Positions 8,017-17,837 of a DNA stretch of 64,000 nucleotides are shown here, piece after piece. Source of the DNA: Defluviibacillus sp043739385. Its GTDB lineage: Bacteria > Pseudomonadota > Gammaproteobacteria > Burkholderiales > Burkholderiaceae_C. Within the stretch, counting starts at the first letter, position 1. Every line of letters begins with the position of its first letter. A program made the translations under genes and the position numbers. The stretch spans positions 1 to 64,000 of the forward strand of contig JAYUED010000195.1 of the NCBI GenBank assembly GCA_043739385.1, written 5' to 3'. The notes beneath the pieces were generated by a model that saw only the letters and a list, made by a program, of their open reading frames with translations, had not been told where the DNA came from and searched no databases.

Positions 8017-11000
8017 ATGAGCTTTATCTTCAGATTGCTCGATCAAGTGCGCATGTTGGGGCAGTCCTTCCAGGCCAAGCTCATGCTTACGCTGCTGATG
8101 CCACTGCTTGTCATTTGGAGCGTTGTCCTCTTTTCGTCGGAGTCCATGCTGGAGCGGCAGCGCAATTTTATTGGTGAGCAGCTGGTATCTGCCGCGCAAT
8201 TACAGGCCGAAGAACTTAATGAAAAAATCAAGGAGCGGTTTGAAATACTGGAGGTAACAGCATCCAACTTGGACATACCGCATTTGGCCGTCCCACACTA
8301 TGCGGCCAATTACCTTGCACAAAGATTCACACTTAAGCCAATATTTTCAGCTGGATTAGTCCTTTACGACCGCTCAGGAGCGGTCCTAGGAGGCTATCCA
8401 GTGGTGGACGGGCATGTAGGCAGCAACTTTGCGGACCGTGAATACCTGCAGCGGCTTTTCGCTACTGGTAAGCCCACTATCAGCCAGCCCTTTATGGGTA
8501 AATTCGTGAAGGTCATGCAGATCAGCATGTGCGTACCGATTACTGGTGTGGGCCTGCAAGTCAGCGGCGCGCTGTGCGGTAACTTCGATATGCAGTCGAC
8601 CAACTTTTTGAGCCGTCTGTCTAGCCCCAAATCTATGGGCACCAACGGCTTTTTCCTGATAAGAGCTAGCGACCGCGTCCTCGTTGCGTCCACCGACGAA
8701 AGCCGTGTCATGTCGCAATTGCCAGGCAACCCATTGGCACAGAGAATGATTGCGAGCAGCGCTAAGGCCTTTGTAGGAACAAACGTAGCTGGAGTAGAAA
8801 AACTGTATGCCATTGCGCCAGTTGTAACTGCTGGCTGGGTGTTGTCGTTTGGCTTGCCCACAGACATTGCCTATGCCCCGGTTCGCGCCACTGTGGCTGA
8901 GCTCAAAAAATTAGTTCTGGCGGGATCGCTACTGGCCTTTCTGGCAGCTTTCTTTTTGGTTCGGCAGATGCTACGTCCATTGCGACAAGCGGGACAAAAG
9001 ATGGATGCTATGTCGAGCGGCCGCGAATCCCTACAGCGCGTGGACGAGACCGGTGACATCGAGGTTCGCCACTTGCTGATCAGCTTCAACCGCTTGAACG
9101 ACAGTGTGTCCAGCCAGCAATCAGAGCTGGAAAGTGAACGCAATGTGCTAATGCTCTTTGAGAACGAGCTGGACCAGCTTAATCAGGAGTTGGAAGCCAA
9201 GGTGGAGCAGCGCTCACACAAGCTCGTGGAGCTCAACAACTTTTTCCATGAAGTTCTGGAAACGCTACCCTTCGGCGTTGTGGTGTTGGACCGAGACCGT
9301 CAACTTACCTTGCGCAACAAATTGTTCGGCACATTGCTGGGCTACCCCGACGAATTGCTGCTGGAAGAGCCCCTGCGATTTGACGATTGGATTAGCTTCA
9401 ACTTCGACCGTGGCGAATACCCCAACGAGACACTGCAAGTTGTACTGGACAGGTATATCCATTTCATGGAGTCCCGCCAGACGATTTGCTTTGAGAAGCA
9501 GTACAGCAATGGCGCCTTCTTGGAAGTCTGTGGTCGACCCTTGAACAATGGCTTGACCCTGTTGACCTATACCGACATCAATGCGCATAAGCAGGCGGAG
9601 CTGGCACTGAACAGTGTCCTGAGATCGGCCGAATCCGCCACTGTAGCGAAGAGCGCCTTCGTTGCAAATATGAGCCACGAGATACGCACACCTATGAATG
9701 CGATTCTGGGCTTGTCGTATTTGTTGGAGCAGGCCGCCCTGCCGACGGATACACACCAAATGGTGGTGAAGATGCGCATGGCCAGCACATCGCTGCTCAG
9801 CATTCTGAATGACGTACTTGATTTTTCAAAAATAGAATCTGGCAAGCTCGACATACAGTCGATCCCCTTTCGCTTGGGTGATGTGTTGGACAACCTGGCA
9901 ACCATCATGTCCGCCAATGCACAGGAAAAAGACTTGGAACTCATCATTGAGCCCACGCCCAGCGGCACCAGCCAGTTAATTGGTGACTCGCTCCGGCTGG
10001 AGCAAGTCCTAATCAACCTGACCGCCAACGCCATCAAGTTCTCCGAACGTGGCCATGTGGCGCTGAGTATCAGTAAAACTTATGAATAAGGCGACCGTGT
10101 GGGCTTGCGCTTTAGTGTGCGTGACTCCGGGATTGGTATTGCGCATGACAAGCTGCGGGAAATCTTTCAGGAGTTTTCTCGAGGCGACGGCTCGACCAGC
10201 CGCAAGTATGGTGGTACCGGCCTGGGTTTGACCATCAGCCGTCGCCTGGTGGCGGCCATGGGCGGCGAGCTAACAGTTAATAGCGTGCTCGGTAGTGGCA
10301 GTGAGTTCTGGTTTGAGCTACGTTTCCAGCGCACTGCGGACGCCTGGGTAGCTGCACCTGAGATGGCTAATCTGAAGGTGCTGATTGCCGACGACAACGT
10401 CATTGAAAGAGAAGCCTTGCGCACCATGGCAGTTCGACTTGGGTGGGCGGCTCTGGCGTTCAAGTCTGGAGGCGAAGTTGTGGATCACCTGCAGTCACGC
10501 CGGGGCCTGAACAAGACCGACGAGATATTGCTGCTGGACTACAAAATGCCTGGCATAGATGGCCTACAGACGGCCCATACCGTGCGAAATGAGCTCAAAA
10601 ATTACTCCGACCCAATTGTCATATTGGTGACGGCATTTGCGAGCCATGAGTTGATGGACCATCCGCACGCGGTTCTGGCAGATGCGATCTTGAACAAGCC
10701 AGTGACCTCGTCGATGCTGTACAACGCGGTCTCGCGTGCCATGCGGCTGAATGGTTTACGCATGCTGGTCGTGGACGACAGTGAAATCAACCGGGAAGTA
10801 GCCCAACGCATCTTAGCTGGCGAGGGTGCGCAGGTGGTACTGGCGAATAATGGTCAAGAGGCCGTAGACTGGTTACAAACAAATGGAAACATAGTCGACA
10901 TCGTGTTGATGGACGTGCAAATGCCGGTGCTCAACGGTTATGAGGCCACGCGCCAGATTCGGCGCATGTCTTCGTTGTCGAGTTTGCCCATTGTGGCGCT

Positions 11001-11763
11001 GACAGCAGGTGCATTTCTGGATCAGCAGGATCTGGCCAGCCAGGCCGGTATGACCTGATTTCTTGCCAAACCCTTTGATGTGGAAGCTGCTATTACACTG
11101 ATTATCAAACTCACAGGCCACGTAGCACAGGCTATGGTGCACCTGCAACTTGATTCGATTTCGATGGCAGAGGCCGAGATGCCGGTCGATCTGCCCGGCA
11201 TAGCCTACGCCACGGGTATTGCCATCTGGAGCGATGTCGCTACCTTCAAGAAGTTTCTGCGTATGTTCTTACGCAATTATGCGAACGTGGCTTCTGAATT
11301 GCGCCAGCTGGACCTATCTGCGACAGCGGCCCTGGCCCATAAGATCAAGGGGGCTGCGGCCAATTTGGCACTCAACGACGTAGCGGCACGGGCCGATACG
11401 CTGGAGCATGTGATAAATGCCGGCCAGCCGCCCACTGCGGCCATTGCCGGCCTGCAGGCCGCCATGGCGGTCGTGCTGGAGACCATCCGGCATTTCGCGC
11501 CGCAGGAGTTGACTCCTGAACCAGGCGACATCCGGCTGTCAGACGTTGCTATGGTGCGTCCATTGCTCACAGCCCTATTAGATTCTTGGGGTAGCGACAG
11601 TACGAGCCAGATCCGTGAGGCGATGGCAGGGCTAGGTGCGTTACTCCCGCCTGGACAGCTTGCCCCCATACAGGCCGCACTGGATGACTATGACTTCCGG
11701 GCAGGTGAGGCGTTAACGCGCGCGCTGTTGCTTTCCCTTGACTCAACACCTGAAGGTGCTTGA
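8017..11763 (+). pseudogene. Hybrid sensor histidine kinase with two in-frame stop codons
   Basis: One uninterrupted reading frame of about 1,248 codons encodes a complete hybrid kinase. The parts in order are TM helix about 22-40, periplasmic Cache-like sensor about 45-290, TM helix about 300-318, HAMP, coiled coil, PAS about 410-520, HisKA with NMSHEIRTPMN (His about 553), HATPase (NLTANAIKFSE, then DSGIGI and GGTGLGLTIS), two receiver domains (LIADDN...LLLDYKMPG; LVVDDS...VLMDVQMPV) and an HPt domain (AHKIKGAAAN, His about 1107). TAA at 10087-10089 cuts the ATPase domain. TGA at 11056-11058 cuts the second receiver just before FLAKPF. No frameshift occurs, so decay is recent, or the stops are sequencing errors or are read through. 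As read, the first product (690 residues) lacks half its ATP-binding domain and should be inactive. Confidence 0.8.
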
Positions 11764-11867
11764 TGGCTCTAATCACTATTCATGGAAGCCGCTTTGAGTC
11801 ATAACTACCAGCTGCTGTTTGCCCGCAATGGTGTAGTGCCAGCCGCAAACGCTGGAACACAAGCAAT

Positions 11868-12050
11868 CTAATAGCCTTTAGCCGCGCCAGCTGGCTCGCG
11901 GTTATCGTGCGCACCCTTCACGACACCAGTCTTTGGGTCTGCGACGACTGCGTTTACCGAGTTGAACACCGTTTTGGAATCGTCCTGTTGCAGTCGGTGG
12001 CCGATTTTCTCCAGAGCCTGAGCCAAAACTGAAGGTGGCACGTAAACCTC
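11868..12050 (-). pseudogene. ggt: 3' remnant of a gamma-glutamyltransferase gene
   Basis: On the minus strand about 60 codons ending at TAG (11868-11870) read VYVPPSVLAQALEKIGHRL, then FNSVNAVVADPKTGVVKGAH and DNREPAGAAKGY. This matches the C-terminal end of gamma-glutamyltranspeptidases. There a variable loop is followed by a 'VNAI..DP.TG...GA.DPR..G.A.GY' ending of the small subunit. The similarity ends near 12050, so more than 450 codons, including the catalytic Thr, are missing. It is a dead fragment. The family call rests on this C-terminal pattern alone. Confidence 0.6.
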
Positions 12051-12111
12051 CTCCTGACTCGGACGCTAGGCCTGGCTTAGGCAGCACAGGCAGCCTTTTT
12101 TAGTGCCAAAC

Positions 12112-12387
12112 TCAGGAGTCCATATGGCGGAGAGTTTGATCGACCACCATGGCAAAACGGGCTCGCCACACACCGTGATGGACGTGAAGATCACTGCTTT
12201 CGCCAGGCTTCACTTCGACAATTGAGGCAATAACCTCCATGTTGGGTGTGCCAGTTAAGTCAGTGCGTTTCTGTTCTTTTCGCTGCGGCGAGTCCGTCAA
12301 AGTCTGGGCAGTTAGCCCTGCAGCAAGGCCGATGCCAAATAGCATTACCCCAGACAACGCGAGAGCAACGGTATGTTTTTTCATCAT
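12112..12387 (-). pseudogene. Truncated secreted cupin-family protein
   Basis: The 91-residue product has a signal peptide (MMKKHTVALALSGVMLFGIG...AAGLTAQ) and the beginning of a cupin barrel: MEVIASIVEVKPGESSDLHV followed by HHG, the metal-binding first cupin motif. After this the sequence changes to VWRARFAMVVDQTLRHMDS and stops. The rest of the barrel and the second cupin motif are absent, and neither of the other frames restores it. A good AAAGGAG site precedes ATG 12387. It lies next to the gamma-glutamyltransferase remnant, so both were probably truncated by the same deletion. A small secreted product could still be made, but it should not fold as a cupin. Confidence 0.6.
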
Positions 12388-12592
12388 GGGTCTCCTTTGC
12401 GCGACATACGCCGTTTTACTTTACATTCCTCCTCGCGCGCGGTCAATTTGGCCATGATTTGGCGGCGGTTAAATGCCCTGAGGCTATTGAAAACCTAACG
12501 TTGAAGTTGAGCCGCGTTACCTTGTTAATGAGGTATTCCTAAACCTGCGAGACAGATGCTGTTCGCGCCCTAACCGCTGTAGTATTTGCATT

Positions 12593-15490
12593 ATGGAAAA
12601 GGTATCAGCTCCCGCTTATGAAGAGGCTAGGTTGGCCAGCCTGCGCGATTTAGTTGTTCTCGACAGCGCACCTGAGCCTTTGTTTGACAGCATCGCACGC
12701 ATGGCGTCAGAAGTTTGCGGTGTACCGATTGCATTAATCAGTTTGGTAGATGCAGAACGGCAATGGTTTAAGGCCAATGTAGGGCTGCCGGGCGTTAATG
12801 AGACGCCACGTGACATTGCATTTTGCGCTCATGCCATTGGCTCTGACGCAGTCTTTGAAGTTCCCGATGCCACGCTGGATCCACGGTTTGCCCACAACCC
12901 GTTGGTGACTGGACCTACCGACATTCAGTTTTATGCTGGCGCACCACTGATCCTGCCAGATGGGCAGCGGGTTGGCACACTGTGTGTCATCGATCACGAG
13001 GCACGGAACCTGGACGCGGGACAAACCCAGACGCTACGCTCACTGGCCATCATGGTGTCTCAGGCCTTGGTGATGCGCCGTGACTTGATCAATAAATCAA
13101 TTGCAGTTCGATCCGAATACGAGCGATTGGTCACCGAAAGAGAAATTCGGTACCGTGCAATTGTTGAAGAGCAGACGGAATTGATTTCACTGGCGGAGGT
13201 TAATGGCAAGCTGATCTACGTCAACCCAGCCTATGCTCGCCACTTCGGACGCACGCCAGCCCAAATGGTTGGCACCAACCTGTTCGACTTTATAGAACCA
13301 TCAGACCACGATCTCGTCAAGCATCAATTTGACGCTGTCCTGAGAGGTGGGCAGAGCCTATCGCATGAAAACCGTATGGTTGCGATCGATGGCTCAGATA
13401 AATGGGTAGCTTGGACAAACAGCCCACAGTGTGACGATCAAGGAAAACCGTTGCTGCATTCGGTTGGAAGAGATGTGACCGAGCGCAAGCGGGTGGAACT
13501 GGCCTTGCGTGAAAGTCAGTCGTTCCTATACCGTACGGGGCGGGTTGCAGGGGTCGGCGGATGGGAGGTTGATGTGGTCAGTGGTGACATTCATTGGTCT
13601 GAAGAAACCCGTCGAATTCATGAAGTCGGTCCAGACTACGTGCCTACGCTGGAAGAAGCCTTGAAATTTTATGCACCACAAGCACGTCCGATCATCGAAA
13701 ACGCTGTGAAGATTGCCATGCAGAACGGCCAGCCGTGGGACTTGGAACTGCCGTTCATAACGGCAACCGGTCGTCACATTTGGGTACGTGCTGTGGGCGA
13801 GGTAGAGTTCGAGCACGGCACGCCCGTTAGATTAGTGGGGGCTTTCCAAGACATCACAGAGCACACCTTGCTGAAACAGCGCGTGGCTGATAGTGAGCGC
13901 TTTGTGCGACTGATTACTGACAATCTACCACTGGGTATTGCTTATGTGGACAAGGATTTTCGTTATCAGTTCGTGAATCTGACCCACTGCCAGCGTTTCG
14001 GTCGAGATCGTGAGGAGATCATTGGCCGCACCCGCAGTGAGTTGACCGGCGTCGCCAGTGATGCCCCTGTCAATCGGCATATCGACGCCGTGCTTGCGGG
14101 TCAGATGCAACGCTTCGAACATGAAGAATCCGTGCAGGGAAAGTTATGCCGCTTTGAGATCCAATTAGTTCCTGATGTGTCGCCAACCGGTGAGGTTCGT
14201 GGCTTCTTTGCGTCCGACGTTGATATCACTGAGCGCAGCGCCACCGATCGTGCCTTGCGGGAATTGACAGCGATCTTGGAAAATACGACTGACTACGTGG
14301 TGCAGACCAACTGGAGCGGCCAGATCACCTACATGAATCCGGCCGTACGCCAAGCTGTCGGGGTGGCAGACGAGTCGATGGAAAATCGCACTTTCGCTGA
14401 ATTCAACACACCAGTAACTAACCAGCTCTTTCTGGAAATCGTATTACCTGCTGTTCGAACGCAAGGAGTATGGGTCGGCGAGACGACGGTCGTGATTGCG
14501 CAGCAGCGCGAAATTCCTGTCAGCCACATGGTGATTGCACACCGTGCTCCCAATGGCCGCATTGAGCGTTTCTCAGCTGTCATGCGGGATATTTCCGCTC
14601 AAACGGAGGCCAAGCGTCAGCTGCAACTCCAAGCAGCCGTCCTGCGGTCGGTTACTGAGGCTATACCCGCCATTGTTGCTGTGGTAGGTGCTGACGGACG
14701 TTATCGGTTTGTGAATAGCAGCTTTGAGCGGTGGTACAGGGTGGAGCGTGACCACGTCATCGGACGTACCATGCCAGAAGTTTTGAGCCCAGCCGACTAT
14801 GAAGTCTGCAAGCCATGGGTAAGTCGCGCGTTGGCAGGAGACGTCGTGAACTTCGAACGGACTTTTACTGGACGTAGCAGTTTTCAGCACATGGCGCTGA
14901 GCTACATCCCACTTCGCTTGGGTGATGGTACCGTTGACGGCTTTGTCGGCGTAGCCCAAGACATTACGCCGCACAAGCAAGAAGAACTACGTTTGCTGGG
15001 GTTAACTCAGAGAGATGCCCTCACTGGCTTGCTCAACCGGGCCGGATTTGAAGAGTACTTGGAGCGCCAGATAACTCAAGGTGGCCGAGCGTCAATTGCG
15101 TTGCTTTACATTGATCTGGACCACTTCAAGCCTGTGAACGACCAGTATGGACATCCGGTTGGTGACCAAGTCCTGCAGATGTTTGCGCATCGCCTGATGA
15201 AGTTGGTGCGCCCAACTGATGCGGTGGCGCGTCTAGGCGGAGACGAGTTCGCGGTTGTGCTGTCCGGTGTGCGGGAGAGCGCGAACGCGCATTTGGTCGC
15301 GGACAAGATTGTGGATGCTGCCCACACGCTCTTTGGCGTGGGTGCATTACAGCTTCAAATTGGGGCCAGCGTTGGTGTTGCCTTCGGAATTGATCCGGGT
15401 ACAAGTTGGCGTGACCTTGTCGCGCGTGCCGATGTACTTCTGTACCAAGCGAAGGCAGCTGGACGTGGCCGACACGCTGGATCAACCTAG
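12593..15490 (+). CDS. GAF/multi-PAS diguanylate cyclase
   Basis: The 965-residue cytoplasmic signalling protein starts with a GAF domain (about 20-165, EVCGVPIALISLVDAERQWFK) and continues with about five PAS domains (roughly 185-800; repeated HIS/DIT-ERK transitions mark their ends). It closes with a GGDEF domain (about 805-960). The active site is GGDEF near residue 882. An RPTD inhibitory site sits five residues before it, so it should make cyclic di-GMP from two GTP and be product-inhibited. There is no EAL domain and no membrane segment. The GAF type is the one seen in many light- or redox-related sensors, but no cofactor cysteine can be assigned with confidence. It stands alone, with about 200 bp on each side. 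Confidence 0.9.
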   Translation: MEKVSAPAYEEARLASLRDLVVLDSAPEPLFDSIARMASEVCGVPIALISLVDAERQWFKANVGLPGVNETPRDIAFCAHAIGSDAVFEVPDATLDPRFAHNPLVTGPTDIQFYAGAPLILPDGQRVGTLCVIDHEARNLDAGQTQTLRSLAIMVSQALVMRRDLINKSIAVRSEYERLVTEREIRYRAIVEEQTELISLAEVNGKLIYVNPAYARHFGRTPAQMVGTNLFDFIEPSDHDLVKHQFDAVLRGGQSLSHENRMVAIDGSDKWVAWTNSPQCDDQGKPLLHSVGRDVTERKRVELALRESQSFLYRTGRVAGVGGWEVDVVSGDIHWSEETRRIHEVGPDYVPTLEEALKFYAPQARPIIENAVKIAMQNGQPWDLELPFITATGRHIWVRAVGEVEFEHGTPVRLVGAFQDITEHTLLKQRVADSERFVRLITDNLPLGIAYVDKDFRYQFVNLTHCQRFGRDREEIIGRTRSELTGVASDAPVNRHIDAVLAGQMQRFEHEESVQGKLCRFEIQLVPDVSPTGEVRGFFASDVDITERSATDRALRELTAILENTTDYVVQTNWSGQITYMNPAVRQAVGVADESMENRTFAEFNTPVTNQLFLEIVLPAVRTQGVWVGETTVVIAQQREIPVSHMVIAHRAPNGRIERFSAVMRDISAQTEAKRQLQLQAAVLRSVTEAIPAIVAVVGADGRYRFVNSSFERWYRVERDHVIGRTMPEVLSPADYEVCKPWVSRALAGDVVNFERTFTGRSSFQHMALSYIPLRLGDGTVDGFVGVAQDITPHKQEELRLLGLTQRDALTGLLNRAGFEEYLERQITQGGRASIALLYIDLDHFKPVNDQYGHPVGDQVLQMFAHRLMKLVRPTDAVARLGGDEFAVVLSGVRESANAHLVADKIVDAAHTLFGVGALQLQIGASVGVAFGIDPGTSWRDLVARADVLLYQAKAAGRGRHAGST

Positions 15491-15672
15491 GAACAGCGTC
15501 TCCAGTCTCCCTCTTTGTGCAACCACGAAGCCAACATATTGAAGCACTTCGAAATCGCCGCTGTCGTTTGCAGACCGCTTGTCCATCGTCGCCGCCAAAC
15601 TCTTGCTCCCTGATTTGACGCTTGTTTCGCGTTTCCATCCCACCAATTAGGTGCACAGCGCAGTTCTCGATA
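15491..15672. other. Intergenic stretch upstream of the SOS cassette
   Basis: No supported gene. The minus strand carries a short open frame (MDKRSANDSGDFEVLQYVGF...), but it has no ribosome-binding site and I do not recognise it. It may be a remnant. Confidence 0.3.
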
Positions 15673-15692
15673 TACTGTATTTATGTACAGTT
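15673..15692 (+). promoter_or_regulatory. LexA (SOS) box upstream of imuA
   Basis: CTGT at 15675-15678 and ACAG at 15687-15690, separated by 8 bp, form an exact CTGT-N8-ACAG LexA operator within TACTGT...ACAGTT. It lies 20 bp before the imuA start. It is the expected control element for the imuA-imuB-dnaE2 cassette, repressing it until DNA damage triggers LexA self-cleavage. Confidence 0.88.
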
Positions 15693-15712
15693 TTAATCAT
15701 TAGAGAACCACC

Positions 15713-16507
15713 ATGTCAGCCGTTCAAGCCCTGCATGACGCGTTTGCGCCGTCGGGTATTGCCCCCTCCGCTCTTGACCTGAGTGCCTTGCCGGGTCGTG
15801 CCGGTGAGGCGGCGGTCTGGCGTGGAACGGACATTGCGCGGTCCAGCCCAATCCTCATCCCAACCCCAACGGGCTTTCCGGCGCTGGACGCGCAACTTGG
15901 CGGGGGATGGCCGGGGCAGAGTCTCACAGAGTTGCTACAGCCGCAATCGGCCCTGTGCGAATGGCGGCTGTTGTCGCCCAGCTTGCGGCACCTGGTCGCA
16001 GCCGGTGGGACGGTCTACCTGGTCGGCCCACCCAAGCGTCCGCATGCTCCTGGCCTGCGGCAACTGGGCCTGCCCTCGGGCAATGTGGTGTGGATCGCAG
16101 CAGACAAGCCGGTGGAACGGCTGTGGGTCACGGAACAACTCGTCAAGGCCAATCCTGCGGGAGCGGTGCTGACGTGGCTGCCCCAGGCACAACCAGAACA
16201 ACTGCGGCGTCTCCAAGTTCATGCGGCAAGCTGTGATGCGCCGGTGTTCGTGTTTCGACCCGAACAGGCGCAAAGAGACGCCTCTCCCGCGCCGCTGCGC
16301 CTGATCGCTGCGCTGGGGCCTGACTGGACCGTTCGCGTCCAAATCCTCAAGCGCAAAGGTGGGCATTTCGAGGGGACACTGATACTGCCTGCGATACCGG
16401 GCATTCTGGCGACTGTCCTGCCGCCCCGGTTGCAAGGCCGGTTCAGACTTGTGACGCCCATGGAATCTGTGGGGGTGAACCATGCATTGGGCAGCACTAC
16501 TGACTGA
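15713..16507 (+). CDS. imuA: ImuA, RecA/SulA-like component of the translesion mutasome
   Basis: This 264-residue protein contains PTGFPALDAQLGGGWPGQSL near residue 50, the RecA-like entry motif of the ImuA (SulA2) family. GTVYLVGPPKRPHAPGL and QLVKANPAGAVLTWL follow in the typical order. ImuA works with ImuB and DnaE2 in damage-induced mutagenesis; in related bacteria it contacts ImuB and RecA. The gene is 20 bp downstream of a perfect LexA box and its 3' end overlaps imuB by 26 bp, indicating coupled expression. No lexA gene precedes it here, unlike the lexA-imuA-imuB-dnaE2 arrangement in some proteobacteria. Confidence 0.9.
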   Translation: MSAVQALHDAFAPSGIAPSALDLSALPGRAGEAAVWRGTDIARSSPILIPTPTGFPALDAQLGGGWPGQSLTELLQPQSALCEWRLLSPSLRHLVAAGGTVYLVGPPKRPHAPGLRQLGLPSGNVVWIAADKPVERLWVTEQLVKANPAGAVLTWLPQAQPEQLRRLQVHAASCDAPVFVFRPEQAQRDASPAPLRLIAALGPDWTVRVQILKRKGGHFEGTLILPAIPGILATVLPPRLQGRFRLVTPMESVGVNHALGSTTD

Positions 16508-17828
16508 TCTGACCGATTACCGGCACACACCACCCTCCACTGAACGGCCCCAGGAGGTACAGGCTGCGCTTGCAGGCATTGCGGTCTGGGCGCTGCAATT
16601 CACACCCAAGGTTTGTATCGCAGATGACGCGGTACTGCTGGAAGTCGAGGCGAGTTTCAGGCTGCATGGCGGGCAAGATGTACTGCATGCCCTGGTTGAA
16701 ACGGGAGCGACGGAGTTGGGCGTGGTGCGCACAGCCTGGGCTCCCACCAGTCTGGCTGCCCTGGCCCTGGCCCGTGCGGGGCTGAGCGATGGATTCAGCC
16801 TTGGTTTGCAACAGGTGCTGGACCCTTTGCCCTACGACACCCTGACCGCCGTCCGACCTCACAGTGGCACGCTCGCCCGTCTGGGCTGCCGAACGCTGGC
16901 GAATATCCGGGCCCTGCCGCGCGGGGGCCTGAACCGCCGCTTTGACCAGGCACTGCTGCTGGCTCTCGATCAAGCCTATGGGCTGCGGCCAGAAGTCCAT
17001 CGGTGGGTGCAGTTACCAGAAGTCTTTGACCAACGGTTGGAGCTGCCAGGCCGGGTAGAGACCGCCTCGGCCTTGCTGTTTGGCGCCCGTCGCCTGCTGC
17101 TGCAGTTGGGGGGCTGGTTGGCGGCGCGGCATTGTGGGGTGACAGCTTTTGCGCTCTATTGGTGCCACGATGTCATGCGCTCGCGCCATGTCGGCGATGG
17201 TGGAGACATCACGGTCAGGACGGCACAGCCCACACAGAACGTCGATCACCTCAGCCGTCTGCTCTCAGAGCATCTGGCCAAAGTCGAACTCCTGGCGCCA
17301 GTGGGCGATCTGCGGCTGGTGGCGATAGAGGTGGTCCCCATTACCGAAGCCACACGATCCTTACTGCCTGACGACGTTCGAACGCATGAGTCCATCACCC
17401 ACGTCCTTGAGCGGGTGGCGATTCGCCTGGGCGCAAAACGGGTGCTGCGCCCGCATCTGGTCGAAGACCACCGGATGGAGTGGATGCAACGCTGGCAGCC
17501 GCATGATGTCAAAGTCAATGACGCGAGGACCCAGGGCGTGCAAGTGCCCCAGCCTTCCTGGGTGCTGCGCAACCCTATGAAACTGGCCGTGGTCAAGAAC
17601 TGTCCCATGTACCAAGGTCCATTGCAATTGCTGCTGGGCCCCGAGCGGGTCTCTGGGGGCTGGTGGCACCGGGTCAGCGGGCAAGCTGATACCGTCGAAC
17701 CTTCACGCCATCTGCACGTGCACCGCGACTATTGGGTTGCGGCGAGCGAGCATGCGGGGGTACTCTGGGTGTTCCAGCAGCGGGGTGTGGAGGGTATGGA
17801 CTGGTATTTGCACGGGCATTTTGCGTAA
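16482..17828 (+). CDS. imuB: ImuB, Y-family polymerase-like mutasome protein
   Basis: The 448-residue protein carries the Y-family little-finger and palm-like framework of ImuB (QFTPKVCIADDAVLLEVEAS, LARLGCRTLANIRALPRGGL, LELPGRVETASALLFGARRL). ImuB proteins lack the full catalytic carboxylates of true DinB/UmuC polymerases and act as a hub that binds the beta clamp, ImuA and DnaE2. At the N-terminus I do not see the usual catalytic Asp motif, which agrees with this. The gene overlaps imuA by 26 bp and ends 9 bp before dnaE2. Part of the SOS-induced operon. Confidence 0.9.
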   Translation: MHWAALLTDLTDYRHTPPSTERPQEVQAALAGIAVWALQFTPKVCIADDAVLLEVEASFRLHGGQDVLHALVETGATELGVVRTAWAPTSLAALALARAGLSDGFSLGLQQVLDPLPYDTLTAVRPHSGTLARLGCRTLANIRALPRGGLNRRFDQALLLALDQAYGLRPEVHRWVQLPEVFDQRLELPGRVETASALLFGARRLLLQLGGWLAARHCGVTAFALYWCHDVMRSRHVGDGGDITVRTAQPTQNVDHLSRLLSEHLAKVELLAPVGDLRLVAIEVVPITEATRSLLPDDVRTHESITHVLERVAIRLGAKRVLRPHLVEDHRMEWMQRWQPHDVKVNDARTQGVQVPQPSWVLRNPMKLAVVKNCPMYQGPLQLLLGPERVSGGWWHRVSGQADTVEPSRHLHVHRDYWVAASEHAGVLWVFQQRGVEGMDWYLHGHFA

Positions 17829-17837
17829 GACCGGCCT

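Noticed and set aside
11056..11058. UGA as a selenocysteine codon in the kinase
   Set aside because: It lies in a receiver domain where no redox cysteine is expected, no SECIS-like hairpin is evident just after it, and a second TAA stop precedes it.
15126..15656. Minus-strand frame of 176 codons at the end of the diguanylate cyclase gene
   Set aside because: Most of it is antisense to the GGDEF domain; the rest shows no recognisable family.
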